Both the position numbers and the translations under genes were made by a program. This document shows positions 33,651 to 42,230 of a stretch of 64,000 nt of DNA, piece after piece (position 1 is the stretch's first letter; every line of letters starts with the position of its first letter). Origin of the DNA: an uncultured Bacteroidales bacterium (GTDB lineage: Bacteria; Bacteroidota; Bacteroidia; Bacteroidales; P3); assembly GCA_900318275.1 (NCBI GenBank), contig ONJY01000007.1, forward strand, positions 62,001-126,000. Reading direction: 5' to 3'. The notes beneath the pieces are model-generated. The model made no database searches. It was given only the letters and a program-made list of their open reading frames with translations, and was not told the DNA's origin.

Positions 33651-34826
33651 ATGAAAAGAGTTATTATACATAATTTCGGACCAATAAAAGATGCAGACAT
33701 CTCCCTCAAAGATGTCAATGTTGTCATAGGAGAACAAAGTATAGGTAAAAGTTGTGTCCTAAAGGTATCTTGTTTTTGCACATGGGTGGAAAAACGCATA
33801 GAGATAGAACAGAATGCACAACGCTTTGAGAAGAAGGGGGCCTTTATTGAAGAATTGACGAACTTTCATCGTTTGAATGGCTATGAACATAAGGATACAT
33901 ATATTGCATATGAGTCAAATTATATGAAGTTCTCGTATGATAATGAAAACGGTTTCTCTTACGAGTGGAAGGAAGATAGGTGGGAGTATAAACGTCCCAA
34001 AGTAAGTTATATTCCTGCAGAAAGGAATCTTGTGGCTGTTATCCCCAACTGGTTTGAGGTGAAGTCCATCGCTGATAATATACAATCATTTATGGCGGAT
34101 TGGTCAGATGCCAGGAAGTCTGTCGAGAATGATAAAGAGATTCTTAATCTTGACGTGGCATACCATTACGATGAAGGCAGTGATAAAGACTTTGTCAAGA
34201 TGAATAATGGGAATGTCCTTCCGTTTGCGAATGTGTCAAGTGGCCTTCAGTCGCTAATTCCTTTGTATATCCATCTGGTTAATATTACCAGTAAGAAGTA
34301 TCGGGAGCAAGAAGATAATTCTGTGAAACATAGATCAGATAATGAGAAATTGACCGACTTCCTGATAGACTATTATGATAAAAATGTAGGTAAAGCATTT
34401 ATAAAAAATCCAAGCTATGGGAAAATGGGTCAGAAAGGAATTATAAATCAAGAATACATTCCAAATCCAGACATGACCCAATGGGCCTTTAGAATATATC
34501 GTAATATTTCAACAATTCATCATTGCGAAGTTTTTCTGGAAGAACCCGAAGAGAATCTGTTTCCCCCGACGCAGCAAATATTGATGAGGTCACTTATGAA
34601 TTTCATTAAGCGTCAACAAGGGAATACCCTCTTTATCTCAACCCATAGCCCATATATTCTTGATATTCTATTGGAAAGGGAAGAATATGACTTTGGACTA
34701 TTCTACATACAATCTTCAGACAAAGGCTCTATGGTAAAGACAGCTACAGAGACCGACGTGCAGGATATGTATGAAGATGGAGTTGACGCCTTTTTTAATA
34801 TAGAAAGGCTCGGTGATGAAGCATAA
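33651..34826 (+). CDS. AAA/ABC-type ATPase (OLD/AAA_15-like), candidate defence ATPase
   Basis: 391 residues. It begins I-H-N-F-G-P-I-K-D-A-D-I, then Walker A G-E-Q-S-I-G-K-S (27-34). There is an ABC-signature-like S-S-G-L-Q-S near 199, Walker B V-F-L-E-E-P-E-E-N-L-F-P near 297 and the switch motif S-T-H-S-P-Y-I-L near 332. This is the order of OLD/AAA_15 ATPases. No Toprim domain is fused to it, but the next gene, overlapping by 11 bases, has Toprim-like residues. The arrangement recalls two-gene defence systems such as PARIS (AriA/AriB); a split OLD is the alternative. Confidence 0.82.
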   Translation: MKRVIIHNFGPIKDADISLKDVNVVIGEQSIGKSCVLKVSCFCTWVEKRIEIEQNAQRFEKKGAFIEELTNFHRLNGYEHKDTYIAYESNYMKFSYDNENGFSYEWKEDRWEYKRPKVSYIPAERNLVAVIPNWFEVKSIADNIQSFMADWSDARKSVENDKEILNLDVAYHYDEGSDKDFVKMNNGNVLPFANVSSGLQSLIPLYIHLVNITSKKYREQEDNSVKHRSDNEKLTDFLIDYYDKNVGKAFIKNPSYGKMGQKGIINQEYIPNPDMTQWAFRIYRNISTIHHCEVFLEEPEENLFPPTQQILMRSLMNFIKRQQGNTLFISTHSPYILDILLEREEYDFGLFYIQSSDKGSMVKTATETDVQDMYEDGVDAFFNIERLGDEA

Positions 34827-35361
34827 TGACATAATGCCGGAGTGTTTTATCGACACTACTATTGTGACCTCATTGCTCGGCGCCCAGGTGAGTCATAAAC
34901 ACAACTGCGACGAGGTCGCCAAGGCAATGGAGAGGGGGAGTTTTAAGGATGCGTTTGCTGTCGGAATCATAGACAATGACAAGAGGAAGATTACTTATAT
35001 AGAGGGGTTTGAAGAGATTGGTAGAACAGATAACTTGACATTTCTGAAGCATAAAGATAAACATCAATACGTTATAAAAGTAGGGAAGGCTCACAAGGCA
35101 ATGGAAACCTTTATCAAGGCAAATGTAGAGGCAATCGGGATGAAGATGGAGGATTTTGGATTGCCCTCTGATCTTGATGAACTGACAAAACAGACAAAAG
35201 ATAGTATTTCTACGCGGAAAGATCCGAGATTATTGAGATTGTTCAAGGCATTGCGTCGGTCGCCTGAGGTGGCAAAACTCAAAGACGTACTAGAGTATCT
35301 TGCTGCAAATAAGTACAATGTTGATTTAGAAGAATTAAAGAAAAAGATAGAGGCAAGATAA
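34816..35361 (+). CDS. Toprim-like partner of the AAA ATPase
   Basis: 181 residues from ATG 34816 (a GTG one codon earlier is also possible). E9 in M-P-E-C-F-I-D, followed 44 residues later by D53-N-D55 in G-I-I-D-N-D-K, reproduces the Toprim spacing of a Glu and a D-x-D. The C-terminal half is charged and helical (K-A-L-R-R-S-P-E-V-A-K-L-K-D-V-L-E-Y-L). I do not recognise a named family. Its overlap with the ATPase gene argues for a complex, possibly a nuclease effector. Confidence 0.65.
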   Translation: MKHNDIMPECFIDTTIVTSLLGAQVSHKHNCDEVAKAMERGSFKDAFAVGIIDNDKRKITYIEGFEEIGRTDNLTFLKHKDKHQYVIKVGKAHKAMETFIKANVEAIGMKMEDFGLPSDLDELTKQTKDSISTRKDPRLLRLFKALRRSPEVAKLKDVLEYLAANKYNVDLEELKKKIEAR

Positions 35362-35397
35362 GGAAAGTAAAACAAGAAGTGTCAACCTTGTGCCGAA

Positions 35398-35601
35398 GTG
35401 TGGCAATTCCCGCTGCCCGATGTCGCGAGTCTATGGCTGAAACAAAAGTATAATCTTCGTTATAAGCATGCAGAAAGTGATGCTGTAGCGAAATCTATGC
35501 TGAGCTACTTGCAGACAATATCCTTTCAAAGGGACACTTTTGAAGGTGAATATCTTGCTATGAGAATTGAAGAAATCTGTCGATTCTGGTCATCCGTTTG
35601 A
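35398..35601 (+). pseudogene. Short unrecognised frame, possible gene fragment
   Basis: 67 codons from a GTG. W-Q-F-P-L-P-D-V-A-S-L-W-L-K-Q-K-Y-N-L-R-Y-K and then H-A-E-S-D-A-V-A-K resembles the C-terminal part of a 3'-5' exonuclease (the H-x-A-x-x-D-A stretch), without the N-terminal D-E-D core. The frame is open upstream only to a stop at 35370 and has no ATG. It may be a decayed remnant or an unrelated small gene. Confidence 0.35.
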
Positions 35602-35627
35602 TTCGTGTTCGTAAAAGATATATTTTG

Positions 35628-35921
35628 ATGGCAAATAACTTTTTTGAGCAGTTTGATGAAGCCTATTCTCGCTGGTCTATATTAGATAAGGTGGGGAAGG
35701 AGATGCAGTTGGATGAGATGTGGCAGAAGACGAGTGCAGCATACAATTATCTCTTTCAGGTGTATCAGAATAGAGGTTATCTTACTCCCCGCGAATCAAA
35801 CTATGCCAATCAGATAAGCCAGATGCTGATGGCACTCCATAATCAAAAGATGAAGGTTGACCAAGATTTGGCTAATGAGATGATGAAACATCTTATGAAG
35901 ATGATCGTAAAACAAAAGTAA
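35628..35921 (+). CDS. Hypothetical small helical protein
   Basis: 97 residues from ATG 35628. Almost wholly helical and charged (F-E-Q-F-D-E-A-Y-S-R-W, then S-A-A-Y-N-Y-L-F-Q-V-Y-Q-N-R-G-Y-L), with a Met/Lys-rich C-terminus. No family recognised. It follows the ATPase/Toprim-like pair in the same orientation and could be a minor member of that unit. Confidence 0.5.
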   Translation: MANNFFEQFDEAYSRWSILDKVGKEMQLDEMWQKTSAAYNYLFQVYQNRGYLTPRESNYANQISQMLMALHNQKMKVDQDLANEMMKHLMKMIVKQK

Positions 35922-36158
35922 GAAATAATCACTTTGGACGGATGTCTGCTCCAGGCACATTTGCCCTGTCGGTCAAAGAAGCCTTCTGCTTCGAAAATCG
36001 GTATCAGCTCAGCCGACGCTAAGCCGAGCGTCATTTGAGCTTGCTCAGGCGCGAAGGAGAAAGACGAAAGTCAATGCCTGCACGGAGGCATCCGGCTGTA
36101 AGTTGTTTAAACGGAGAAACCGCAAAATCAATTTAACATAAGGAATGAAGATTATATA
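35922..36158. other. Intergenic, with short palindromes
   Basis: Contains AGCCGACGCTAAGCCGAGCG-type imperfect repeats and GAGCTTGCTC and AAGACGAAAG-type hairpins. CAGGCACATTTGCC (35952-35965) also occurs before the propeller gene (about 11334-11347). No gene or consensus promoter was seen. Confidence 0.5.
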
Positions 36159-37727
36159 ATGGGATTCAATTTAAATGGGACGGCAGATATTCCTAAGCTG
36201 ATAGAGAAAATATGGTCTACTATATGGGGAGTGTTTATAGCATGGATCATGGAGATTGTTGCCGTCATATACACTAATCACTCATATAACATTTGCCCCT
36301 GGGCATACGCTATTTTTTTTCTAATTGTACTGTTTCCCGCAACCTTTCTGATATGGACTATAGCAACAAAACGCTGGTTTCAGCGTTCAACATATTGGGC
36401 ACTTCTTCCATATTTGGGAGTCATCGCAGCTTGTGTTGGTTATTACATTCTGGCTTATCCGCAATGGATTAAGGATACCCAATGCGATTTGGCTTATATA
36501 CAAGTATGGGGTACCATTCTTTTGGCAGTGTTACTTTCCATAGGATGCTATTTCTGCTTTTTCTATGTGGGCAAACGTAATAATCTCTATATTGTGTTCT
36601 TGGTATCCAACCGATCAACACACGAATGTGACATAAAAAAATCTCTGGAGGAGGCACGTCATAGAATTGAAGAATTAGATTCTAACATACGAATCATTAT
36701 CCCGCCATTTGGAATTGCCAATAGCATTCATGCGGCAGAAAGATATATTAATGGACATTTTAATCAGGCAGATGCTGTTATATTCGCCCATATGACAGAT
36801 AGCGCAGAAGGCAGCGAATTCGGGTATCAGTTTACCAAGTTTACGTCAAGGTTCAGCAACCGATACATCAAGACCTCACAAAGTGTGACTACAGATGTTG
36901 AATATCTGATGACGCAGTCATACAAGTGCCACGAATGGAACACACTCAATATTGATAAAGACAGCATTTCACAAACATTACAGGTGGCTGGTAACCTACA
37001 GGAATTATTCCAAATGTATGTTAGTTGCATTTACCTGTACAAGAACAAGTACACGGATGCTATAGCAGTAGTAGATCAACTATATACATATGAGGGAACG
37101 GGGAATGTTGGGTTTGACAATTTGGTGAAAGAACTTCTTTCCCATGCTTATGTGGTGGCAGAGCAGACCGAAGAGCATGAAAAAAGAGATTTCCTGCGTG
37201 CTCATGAAATACTTAACGAATGCGTTGCCAAATTACCTTCCATGAAATGGAGTTTGACTTATAAGTTGGCTTTGGCGCGGCTCTATTACTACGAAGGGAA
37301 CTTAAGGGAATCCAAGAGGGTAACAAAGGATGTAAAAAACACTTTCCCAAACTCAGATTGGTATTGGACAATTAATATGGCTTTTTATGCAATCTATGAA
37401 CACAAACCAAAAGAAGTATATACGCATTACAAGCGTCTTTCAAAGCTTACCCCATCAAGCAGAGAAGAAGTAGAGTTCCCTCGTAGATTCCAAGAAAAGG
37501 AGCTGAAAGAAACAAATGATGACCAATACAGAATGTTCTTGCTTCATGGAATAGCGTTTTTGAGTTTGTATTCCGACGAGAAAGTAACAGATAAAATGCT
37601 AAAAGAGGCAGGGCATTATAAAAAGTTGAGTGGTTTTGATGATTTGCAGAAGCTTAGAGAATTGACAAGTAATTGCAAGGGGAAGCTGCTTTATAAAAAG
37701 AAGCAATTAGTTACAAAACATAAATAA
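36159..37727 (+). CDS. Four-helix membrane protein with large helical-repeat cytoplasmic part
   Basis: 522 residues. Four transmembrane helices (about 20-40, 47-68, 78-100, 112-135) are followed by about 380 soluble residues. The first soluble part has alternating strands (L-Y-I-V-F-L-V-S-N, I-R-I-I-I-P-P-F-G, A-D-A-V-I-F-A-H-M) suggesting a Rossmann-like domain near 145-215. The rest (about 270-500) is TPR-like helical repeat (Y-K-N-K-Y-T-D-A-I-A-V-V-D-Q-L-Y, L-A-L-A-R-L-Y-Y-Y-E-G-N-L-R-E-S). No named family is recognised. AT-rich like its neighbours; a membrane-linked effector is one possibility given the adjacent ATPase pair. Confidence 0.7.
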   Translation: MGFNLNGTADIPKLIEKIWSTIWGVFIAWIMEIVAVIYTNHSYNICPWAYAIFFLIVLFPATFLIWTIATKRWFQRSTYWALLPYLGVIAACVGYYILAYPQWIKDTQCDLAYIQVWGTILLAVLLSIGCYFCFFYVGKRNNLYIVFLVSNRSTHECDIKKSLEEARHRIEELDSNIRIIIPPFGIANSIHAAERYINGHFNQADAVIFAHMTDSAEGSEFGYQFTKFTSRFSNRYIKTSQSVTTDVEYLMTQSYKCHEWNTLNIDKDSISQTLQVAGNLQELFQMYVSCIYLYKNKYTDAIAVVDQLYTYEGTGNVGFDNLVKELLSHAYVVAEQTEEHEKRDFLRAHEILNECVAKLPSMKWSLTYKLALARLYYYEGNLRESKRVTKDVKNTFPNSDWYWTINMAFYAIYEHKPKEVYTHYKRLSKLTPSSREEVEFPRRFQEKELKETNDDQYRMFLLHGIAFLSLYSDEKVTDKMLKEAGHYKKLSGFDDLQKLRELTSNCKGKLLYKKKQLVTKHK

Positions 37728-37970
37728 ATATTTTGCGGCAACAGAGCCGATAGGTCTTTACACGCAGCCTGTGGCTCTTGATAACGGTTAAGGCAGAGAT
37801 ATGATAGGACAGATTGAAATAGAATTACATCTTATGTTTTACTTTTGACTTCATACATCATAACACTTGTCAACTCACGATACAAAAGATTCATAAATTA
37901 GCTAAGGGGAATATCAATTACAATATTTGTGGGCTTGATGGAATGGGGATTTTCAAAGTTAATGTTTTAA
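37728..37970. other. Intergenic before the polysaccharide locus
   Basis: No gene, no heptamer array and no consensus promoter seen. A weak AT-rich stretch precedes the YhcH gene. It marks the boundary between the accessory island and the polysaccharide locus. Confidence 0.4.
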
Positions 37971-38429
37971 ATGATTTACGATAAGATAAATAACATAGAA
38001 ACTTACGCTGGCATCTCGGAGGATATTAGGGTGGGGCTTGAGTATCTGCGAGAGGTGAAGATGGATATTGCGGTGGGAAGTTATCAAATTAATCCGAGGG
38101 TGAAGGCCATTGTTTCTGAATATGAAACTAAAATAGTAAACGAATTTGGATATGAGGCACATCGAGATAACATTGACATCCAGTATCTCATCAGTGGAAA
38201 AGAGATGATCAACTCGCTGCCTTTGGAGTATCTGAAAGAGACCAAACCATATAACAAAGAAATCGATGCTGCTTTCTATGAAGAAGTGGAAGTGAAACCG
38301 CAGGAATTATTGTTAGGTCATGGCTATTTTGCAATTCTTTTTCCGCAAGACGGCCACATGCCGCAATTGTGTGTAAGCAAGCCGGAGAATGTAAAGAAAG
38401 TGGTCATTAAAGTTAAACTTGGAGAATAA
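37971..38429 (+). CDS. YhcH/YjgK/YiaL family protein
   Basis: 152 residues with the family pattern: G-L-E-Y-L near 24, Y-E-T-K near 50, E-A-H-R-D-N-I-D-I-Q-Y near 57, P-Q-E-L-L-L-G-H-G-Y-F-A-I-L-F-P-Q-D-G-H-M-P near 109 and C-terminal K-K-V-V-I-K-V. The family is a cupin-like fold; some members are linked to sialic-acid or other sugar catabolism and bind a metal. It sits first in the locus, 15 bases before the dehydratase, so a sugar-processing role is likely. Confidence 0.85.
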   Translation: MIYDKINNIETYAGISEDIRVGLEYLREVKMDIAVGSYQINPRVKAIVSEYETKIVNEFGYEAHRDNIDIQYLISGKEMINSLPLEYLKETKPYNKEIDAAFYEEVEVKPQELLLGHGYFAILFPQDGHMPQLCVSKPENVKKVVIKVKLGE

Positions 38430-38444
38430 TATAGATAACAACAT

Positions 38445-39653
38445 ATGTTCAACTTAGACAAATTCATAGCTGTTAGTGTTACCTTCCGTCCGAGTAGCAT
38501 GTTTGAGCCGGATATTAAGGCGAATGCTGAGACTCTGACACGTGAAATAAAAGGTAAGAAGGTATGTGTAATAGGTGGCGCTGGAAGTATTGGCTCCAGC
38601 TTCATCAAGGCAGTATTGCGTTTCGAGCCAAAGAGCGTGGTGGTGGTTGACCTTAACGAGAACGGGCTGGCGGAGCTGGTGCGCGATGTTCGTAGTACAA
38701 ACGGTCTTTATGTTCCTGATGAGTTCCGTTGCTACACCCTCAACTTTGCAGATCCTATCTTTGAGCGTATCTTCCGAGAAGAGGAAGGCTTTGACATCGT
38801 GGCTAACTTTAGCGCTCATAAGCATGTCCGCTCTGAGAAGGATAGGTATTCTGTTCAGGCACTCATTGAGAACAATGACATCAAGGCCAAGAAACTGATG
38901 GATTTGCTTACTGTTTATCCGCCTAAGCACTTCTTCTGTGTCTCTACAGATAAGGCTGCTAATCCGGTGAACATCATGGGTGCCAGCAAGCGCATTATGG
39001 AAGACCTTGTGATGGCTTACAACAAGTACTTCAAGGTTACCACAGCCCGATTTGCCAATGTCGCTTTCTCTAACGGCTCTCTGCCTGATGGATGGATTCA
39101 CCGTTTGCAGAAGAAGCAGCCGTTGGCTGCACCTTCTGATGTGAAACGCTATTTCGTTTCTCCAGAAGAGTCTGGTCAGATTTGTATGTTGGCTTGTATC
39201 CTTGGTAATGGCGGAGAAGTGTTTTTCCCGAAGCTGGGTGAAGACCAGATGTTGACTTTTTCTTCTATCTGCGATAAGTTTGTTACCGCAAACGGTCTTG
39301 TGAAAGATCCTTGCAATAGTGATGATGAGGCCAAGCGTAAGGCTGCTGCTTTGGGATGGGATGACAACAAGTATCCTACGGTTTACTTTGGGTCGGATAC
39401 GACGGGCGAGAAGGCTTACGAGGAGTTCTATGTCCCAGGTGAGAAGATTGATATGCAACGTTTCAAAGCCCTAGGTGTAGTAGAACAGACTACTCGCCAT
39501 GAAATGGATGAGGTGAATGACTTCTTTGAAAAACTTGAAGGTATTTTTGCGAAGGAAGACTTCACTAAAGCTCAGGTGGTTGAAGCCATCAAGGAGTTCA
39601 TCCCGAACTTTGAACACGAAGAAAAAGGAAAGAATTTAGATCAGAAAATGTAA
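38445..39653 (+). CDS. UDP-N-acetylglucosamine 4,6-dehydratase (soluble, PglF-like)
   Basis: 402 residues. Short-chain dehydrogenase fold with G-G-A-G-S-I-G-S-S near 44-52, S-A-H-K-H-V-R-S-E-K near 125-134, S-T-D-K-A-A-N-P-V-N near 167-176 and the G-A-S-K-R motif. It lacks the membrane helices of FlaA1/WbpM types. Such enzymes make UDP-2-acetamido-4-keto-2,4,6-trideoxyhexose, the precursor of bacillosamine-type sugars. The DegT aminotransferase follows after 7 bases, as expected for the next step. Confidence 0.85.
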   Translation: MFNLDKFIAVSVTFRPSSMFEPDIKANAETLTREIKGKKVCVIGGAGSIGSSFIKAVLRFEPKSVVVVDLNENGLAELVRDVRSTNGLYVPDEFRCYTLNFADPIFERIFREEEGFDIVANFSAHKHVRSEKDRYSVQALIENNDIKAKKLMDLLTVYPPKHFFCVSTDKAANPVNIMGASKRIMEDLVMAYNKYFKVTTARFANVAFSNGSLPDGWIHRLQKKQPLAAPSDVKRYFVSPEESGQICMLACILGNGGEVFFPKLGEDQMLTFSSICDKFVTANGLVKDPCNSDDEAKRKAAALGWDDNKYPTVYFGSDTTGEKAYEEFYVPGEKIDMQRFKALGVVEQTTRHEMDEVNDFFEKLEGIFAKEDFTKAQVVEAIKEFIPNFEHEEKGKNLDQKM

Positions 39654-39660
39654 TTATATT

Positions 39661-40914
39661 ATGGAAAAAAGAAAAGATAGAATCCTTCTTTGCCTGTGCC
39701 ACCTTTCCGGCAACGAGCAGAAATTTGTTCAGGAAGCTTTTGATACCAATTGGGTTGTTCCTCTTGGCCCTAATGTGAATGGTTTTGAAAAAGACCTTGA
39801 AGAATTTGTAGGTCAAAACAAACGAGTAGTTGCACTCTCTGCAGGTACCGCAGCTGTTCATCTTGCGCTTTTGAACTGTGGCGTTGGTCCTGGTGACGAA
39901 GTACTAGTACAGAGTTTCACATTCTGCGCTTCCTCTCACCCCATTACTTATCTCGGAGCTACTCCTGTGTTCGTGGATTCGGAGAAGAATTCGTGGAATA
40001 TGGATCCGGAACTGATGGAGGAGGCTATCAAGGACCGCATCGCCAAGACGGGCAAGAAGCCTGCGGCTATCATCCCAGTGGCTCTCTATGGTATGCCGTA
40101 CCAGATTGACCGCATCATGGAGATTGCCAACCGCTACGACATCCCCGTCATCGAGGATGCTGCAGAGGGCTTCGGAAGTCGCTGGAACGGCCAGGTGCTG
40201 GGCACCTTCGGCAAATACGGCGTGCTGTCGTTCAACGGAAACAAGATGATAACCACTTCAGGTGGTGGCGCTTTGATTACCGCCAACGAGGATGAGTGGC
40301 GGGAGATTATGATGTACGCTACTCAGTATCGTGAGAGTTATCCGTACTACCAGCACGAGAAGATAGGGTATAACTACCGTATGTCTAACATTTGTGCAGG
40401 TATTGGCCGTGGTCAGATGACCATTGTGAATGAGCATATTGCTCATCACAAAATGGTACAGAAGATGTATGAGGAATTGCTGCAGGATGTTCCTGGCATA
40501 CACGTTCACTCTCAACCCGCAACAGGTGAATACGACAGCAATTATTGGCTTTGCACAATGACCCTTGACCCTGATTTGAAGGTAAAGGGCCAGGAGAATG
40601 CTTACAAACAAGTCATTACGGGTGCTGTAGGTGGTGCTGCTGGTGTTATTCATGCGGCTTCAAGTGCAGTCACTGATTGCCAGCCAAATGATAATGTGGA
40701 GGCAATGCGTATGGGCTTGGATGCTCTGAATATAGAGTCTCGCCCCTTGTGGAAACCTATGCACAAACAACCTGTTTACAAGGAATGCCCTGCCTATCTG
40801 AATGGCGTTTCGGAAGACTTGTTTAAAGTTGGAATGTGCTTGCCTGCTGGGCCGTACGTGACTGATGACGATGTGCGTTTCATTACCGAAGCTATCAAGA
40901 GTTTGTTGGAATAA
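39661..40914 (+). CDS. PLP-dependent sugar aminotransferase (DegT family, PglE-like)
   Basis: 417 residues. Core features: A-L-S-A-G-T-A-A-V-H-L-A near 60-71, E-D-A-A-E-G-F-G-S near 161-169, and the PLP-binding Lys in S-F-N-G-N-K-M-I-T-T-S-G-G-G near 190-203. E-S-R-P-L-W-K-P-M-H is near 360. It would convert the 4-keto product of the preceding enzyme to UDP-4-amino-4,6-dideoxy-GlcNAc. An extra Gly/Ala-rich loop (V-G-G-A-A-G-V) near 325 is, by recall, usual in Bacteroidales PglE-like proteins. Confidence 0.87.
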   Translation: MEKRKDRILLCLCHLSGNEQKFVQEAFDTNWVVPLGPNVNGFEKDLEEFVGQNKRVVALSAGTAAVHLALLNCGVGPGDEVLVQSFTFCASSHPITYLGATPVFVDSEKNSWNMDPELMEEAIKDRIAKTGKKPAAIIPVALYGMPYQIDRIMEIANRYDIPVIEDAAEGFGSRWNGQVLGTFGKYGVLSFNGNKMITTSGGGALITANEDEWREIMMYATQYRESYPYYQHEKIGYNYRMSNICAGIGRGQMTIVNEHIAHHKMVQKMYEELLQDVPGIHVHSQPATGEYDSNYWLCTMTLDPDLKVKGQENAYKQVITGAVGGAAGVIHAASSAVTDCQPNDNVEAMRMGLDALNIESRPLWKPMHKQPVYKECPAYLNGVSEDLFKVGMCLPAGPYVTDDDVRFITEAIKSLLE

Positions 40915-40935
40915 TCCGCTCAGAGTGATTGAAAT

Positions 40936-41217
40936 ATGATAAAATTCATAGATAATGATGCTGGTATAAGGACAGCATTGGACAACAACCCCGAGTATGT
41001 GCAGTTTGTTCGGCCAGGGAACCCCAGTGGATATATCTTTATTCCAGTTGAGAATGGTAGCGTTGTGCTCTTTCACAATGTAGATGATAGTTTTTCATCC
41101 TTCTTGCTTCCTGATGAATTGTACTACTACCGCAATAATATAGACGACATAAAGCGGATAGCAAATTCGATTCAGAACCTTGCGAATTTAGATTATCAAA
41201 CGAATATCCGACCATAA
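40936..41217 (+). CDS. Hypothetical small protein
   Basis: 93 residues: M-I-K-F-I-D-N-D-A-G-I-R, then G-Y-I-F-I-P-V-E-N-G-S-V-V-L-F-H and a helical C-terminus. Mixed alpha/beta; the start resembles the N-terminal part of GNAT-type proteins but no acetyl-CoA motif follows. Its stop overlaps the start of the next aminotransferase by 1 base (TAATG), so the two are coupled. Function unknown. Confidence 0.6.
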   Translation: MIKFIDNDAGIRTALDNNPEYVQFVRPGNPSGYIFIPVENGSVVLFHNVDDSFSSFLLPDELYYYRNNIDDIKRIANSIQNLANLDYQTNIRP

Positions 41218-42227
41218 TGATTGGTGGCGAATTTGAAATAGACCTTTCTGTTCAGCGGGATGGTTTCGTGCAGCAGACAGATACTTACTATTATGCATCT
41301 GGAAGGGCAGCACTATATCAGATTTTGAGGTCGTTAAACTGTAAAAGAAAAAAAGTTTGGCTACCCGACTGGCTCTGCCATACAATGATAGATGCAGTTG
41401 AACGCGCTGGCTATGAATATGTTTTCTATGAAATAGATTCTCAGTTCAAGGCAACTATAGCGGCACTTGACAGAGTCGGCTTCCAAAATGGGGATGCCGT
41501 ATTAGAGATTAACTATTTCGGTCTTCTGCGGCTAAACGAAACGTCCAAAGCAATAAAGGAAGTCTATCCCAATGCATTAGTCATTGAAGACGACGTGCAG
41601 GCATATTGGGAGTTTGCTGAGAAAGAGAATCCATATGCCGACTATCGCTTCACTAGCCTTCGTAAGGCTTTTATGATACCGGATGGAGGATTGGTCTATA
41701 CAAAACATCCTATGCCTACGGTTACTGGAAAGAATACCTTTGCACCGTTGAAGATAAAGGCTGGTGTCATGAAGCAGAACCGTGGGATGAATGGTATCAA
41801 AGACGAAGATTATTTGGCTTTATTCAATCAAGGTGCTGCGCTCATTTCAGAAAATTATGATAGCGCAATGTCTGATGACTCTAAGCGTTTATTTGCCGGA
41901 ATGGATTTTCAGAAAGCAAAAGCGCAACGGCAGGCAAATGCAAAATGCATCATAAATGGACTGGAAGGATTAGGCATGAAGCCAATGATTGAAGTTCCTG
42001 ACGATTGTGGGCCACTCTTTATCCCCATCTATCTTTCGAACAGGAACGAGGTGCGAAAGAAAATGTTCCAACATGAAATCTTCTGCCCCATTCATTGGCC
42101 GCTTGAAGGTATGCCTGTTAAGAAGGGCGGGGAAATGGCAGAACATGAGCTGTCCCTAATTGTGGATCAGCGATATGGCCAACAAGATATGGATAAAATT
42201 ATTAATTGTATTTGTAAAAAAAGTTAA
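41217..42227 (+). CDS. DegT-like PLP-dependent aminotransferase, divergent
   Basis: 336 residues, shorter than usual. A-S-G-R-A-A-L-Y-Q-I-L near 27-37 is the small-domain motif, V-I-E-D-D-V-Q-A-Y-W near 122 supplies the PLP-ring Asp, and the Lys in F-T-S-L-R-K-A-F near 149 is the likely Schiff-base residue. It differs clearly from the PglE-like enzyme at 39661. It could transfer an amino group to a second keto-sugar or to a non-sugar substrate made by the downstream module. Confidence 0.75.
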   Translation: MIGGEFEIDLSVQRDGFVQQTDTYYYASGRAALYQILRSLNCKRKKVWLPDWLCHTMIDAVERAGYEYVFYEIDSQFKATIAALDRVGFQNGDAVLEINYFGLLRLNETSKAIKEVYPNALVIEDDVQAYWEFAEKENPYADYRFTSLRKAFMIPDGGLVYTKHPMPTVTGKNTFAPLKIKAGVMKQNRGMNGIKDEDYLALFNQGAALISENYDSAMSDDSKRLFAGMDFQKAKAQRQANAKCIINGLEGLGMKPMIEVPDDCGPLFIPIYLSNRNEVRKKMFQHEIFCPIHWPLEGMPVKKGGEMAEHELSLIVDQRYGQQDMDKIINCICKKS

Positions 42228-42230
42228 GTA

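Noticed and set aside
39661..40914. Frameshift or insertion because of the extra Gly/Ala-rich loop
   Set aside because: The frame is intact, and the loop resembles what I recall from Bacteroidales PglE-like proteins.
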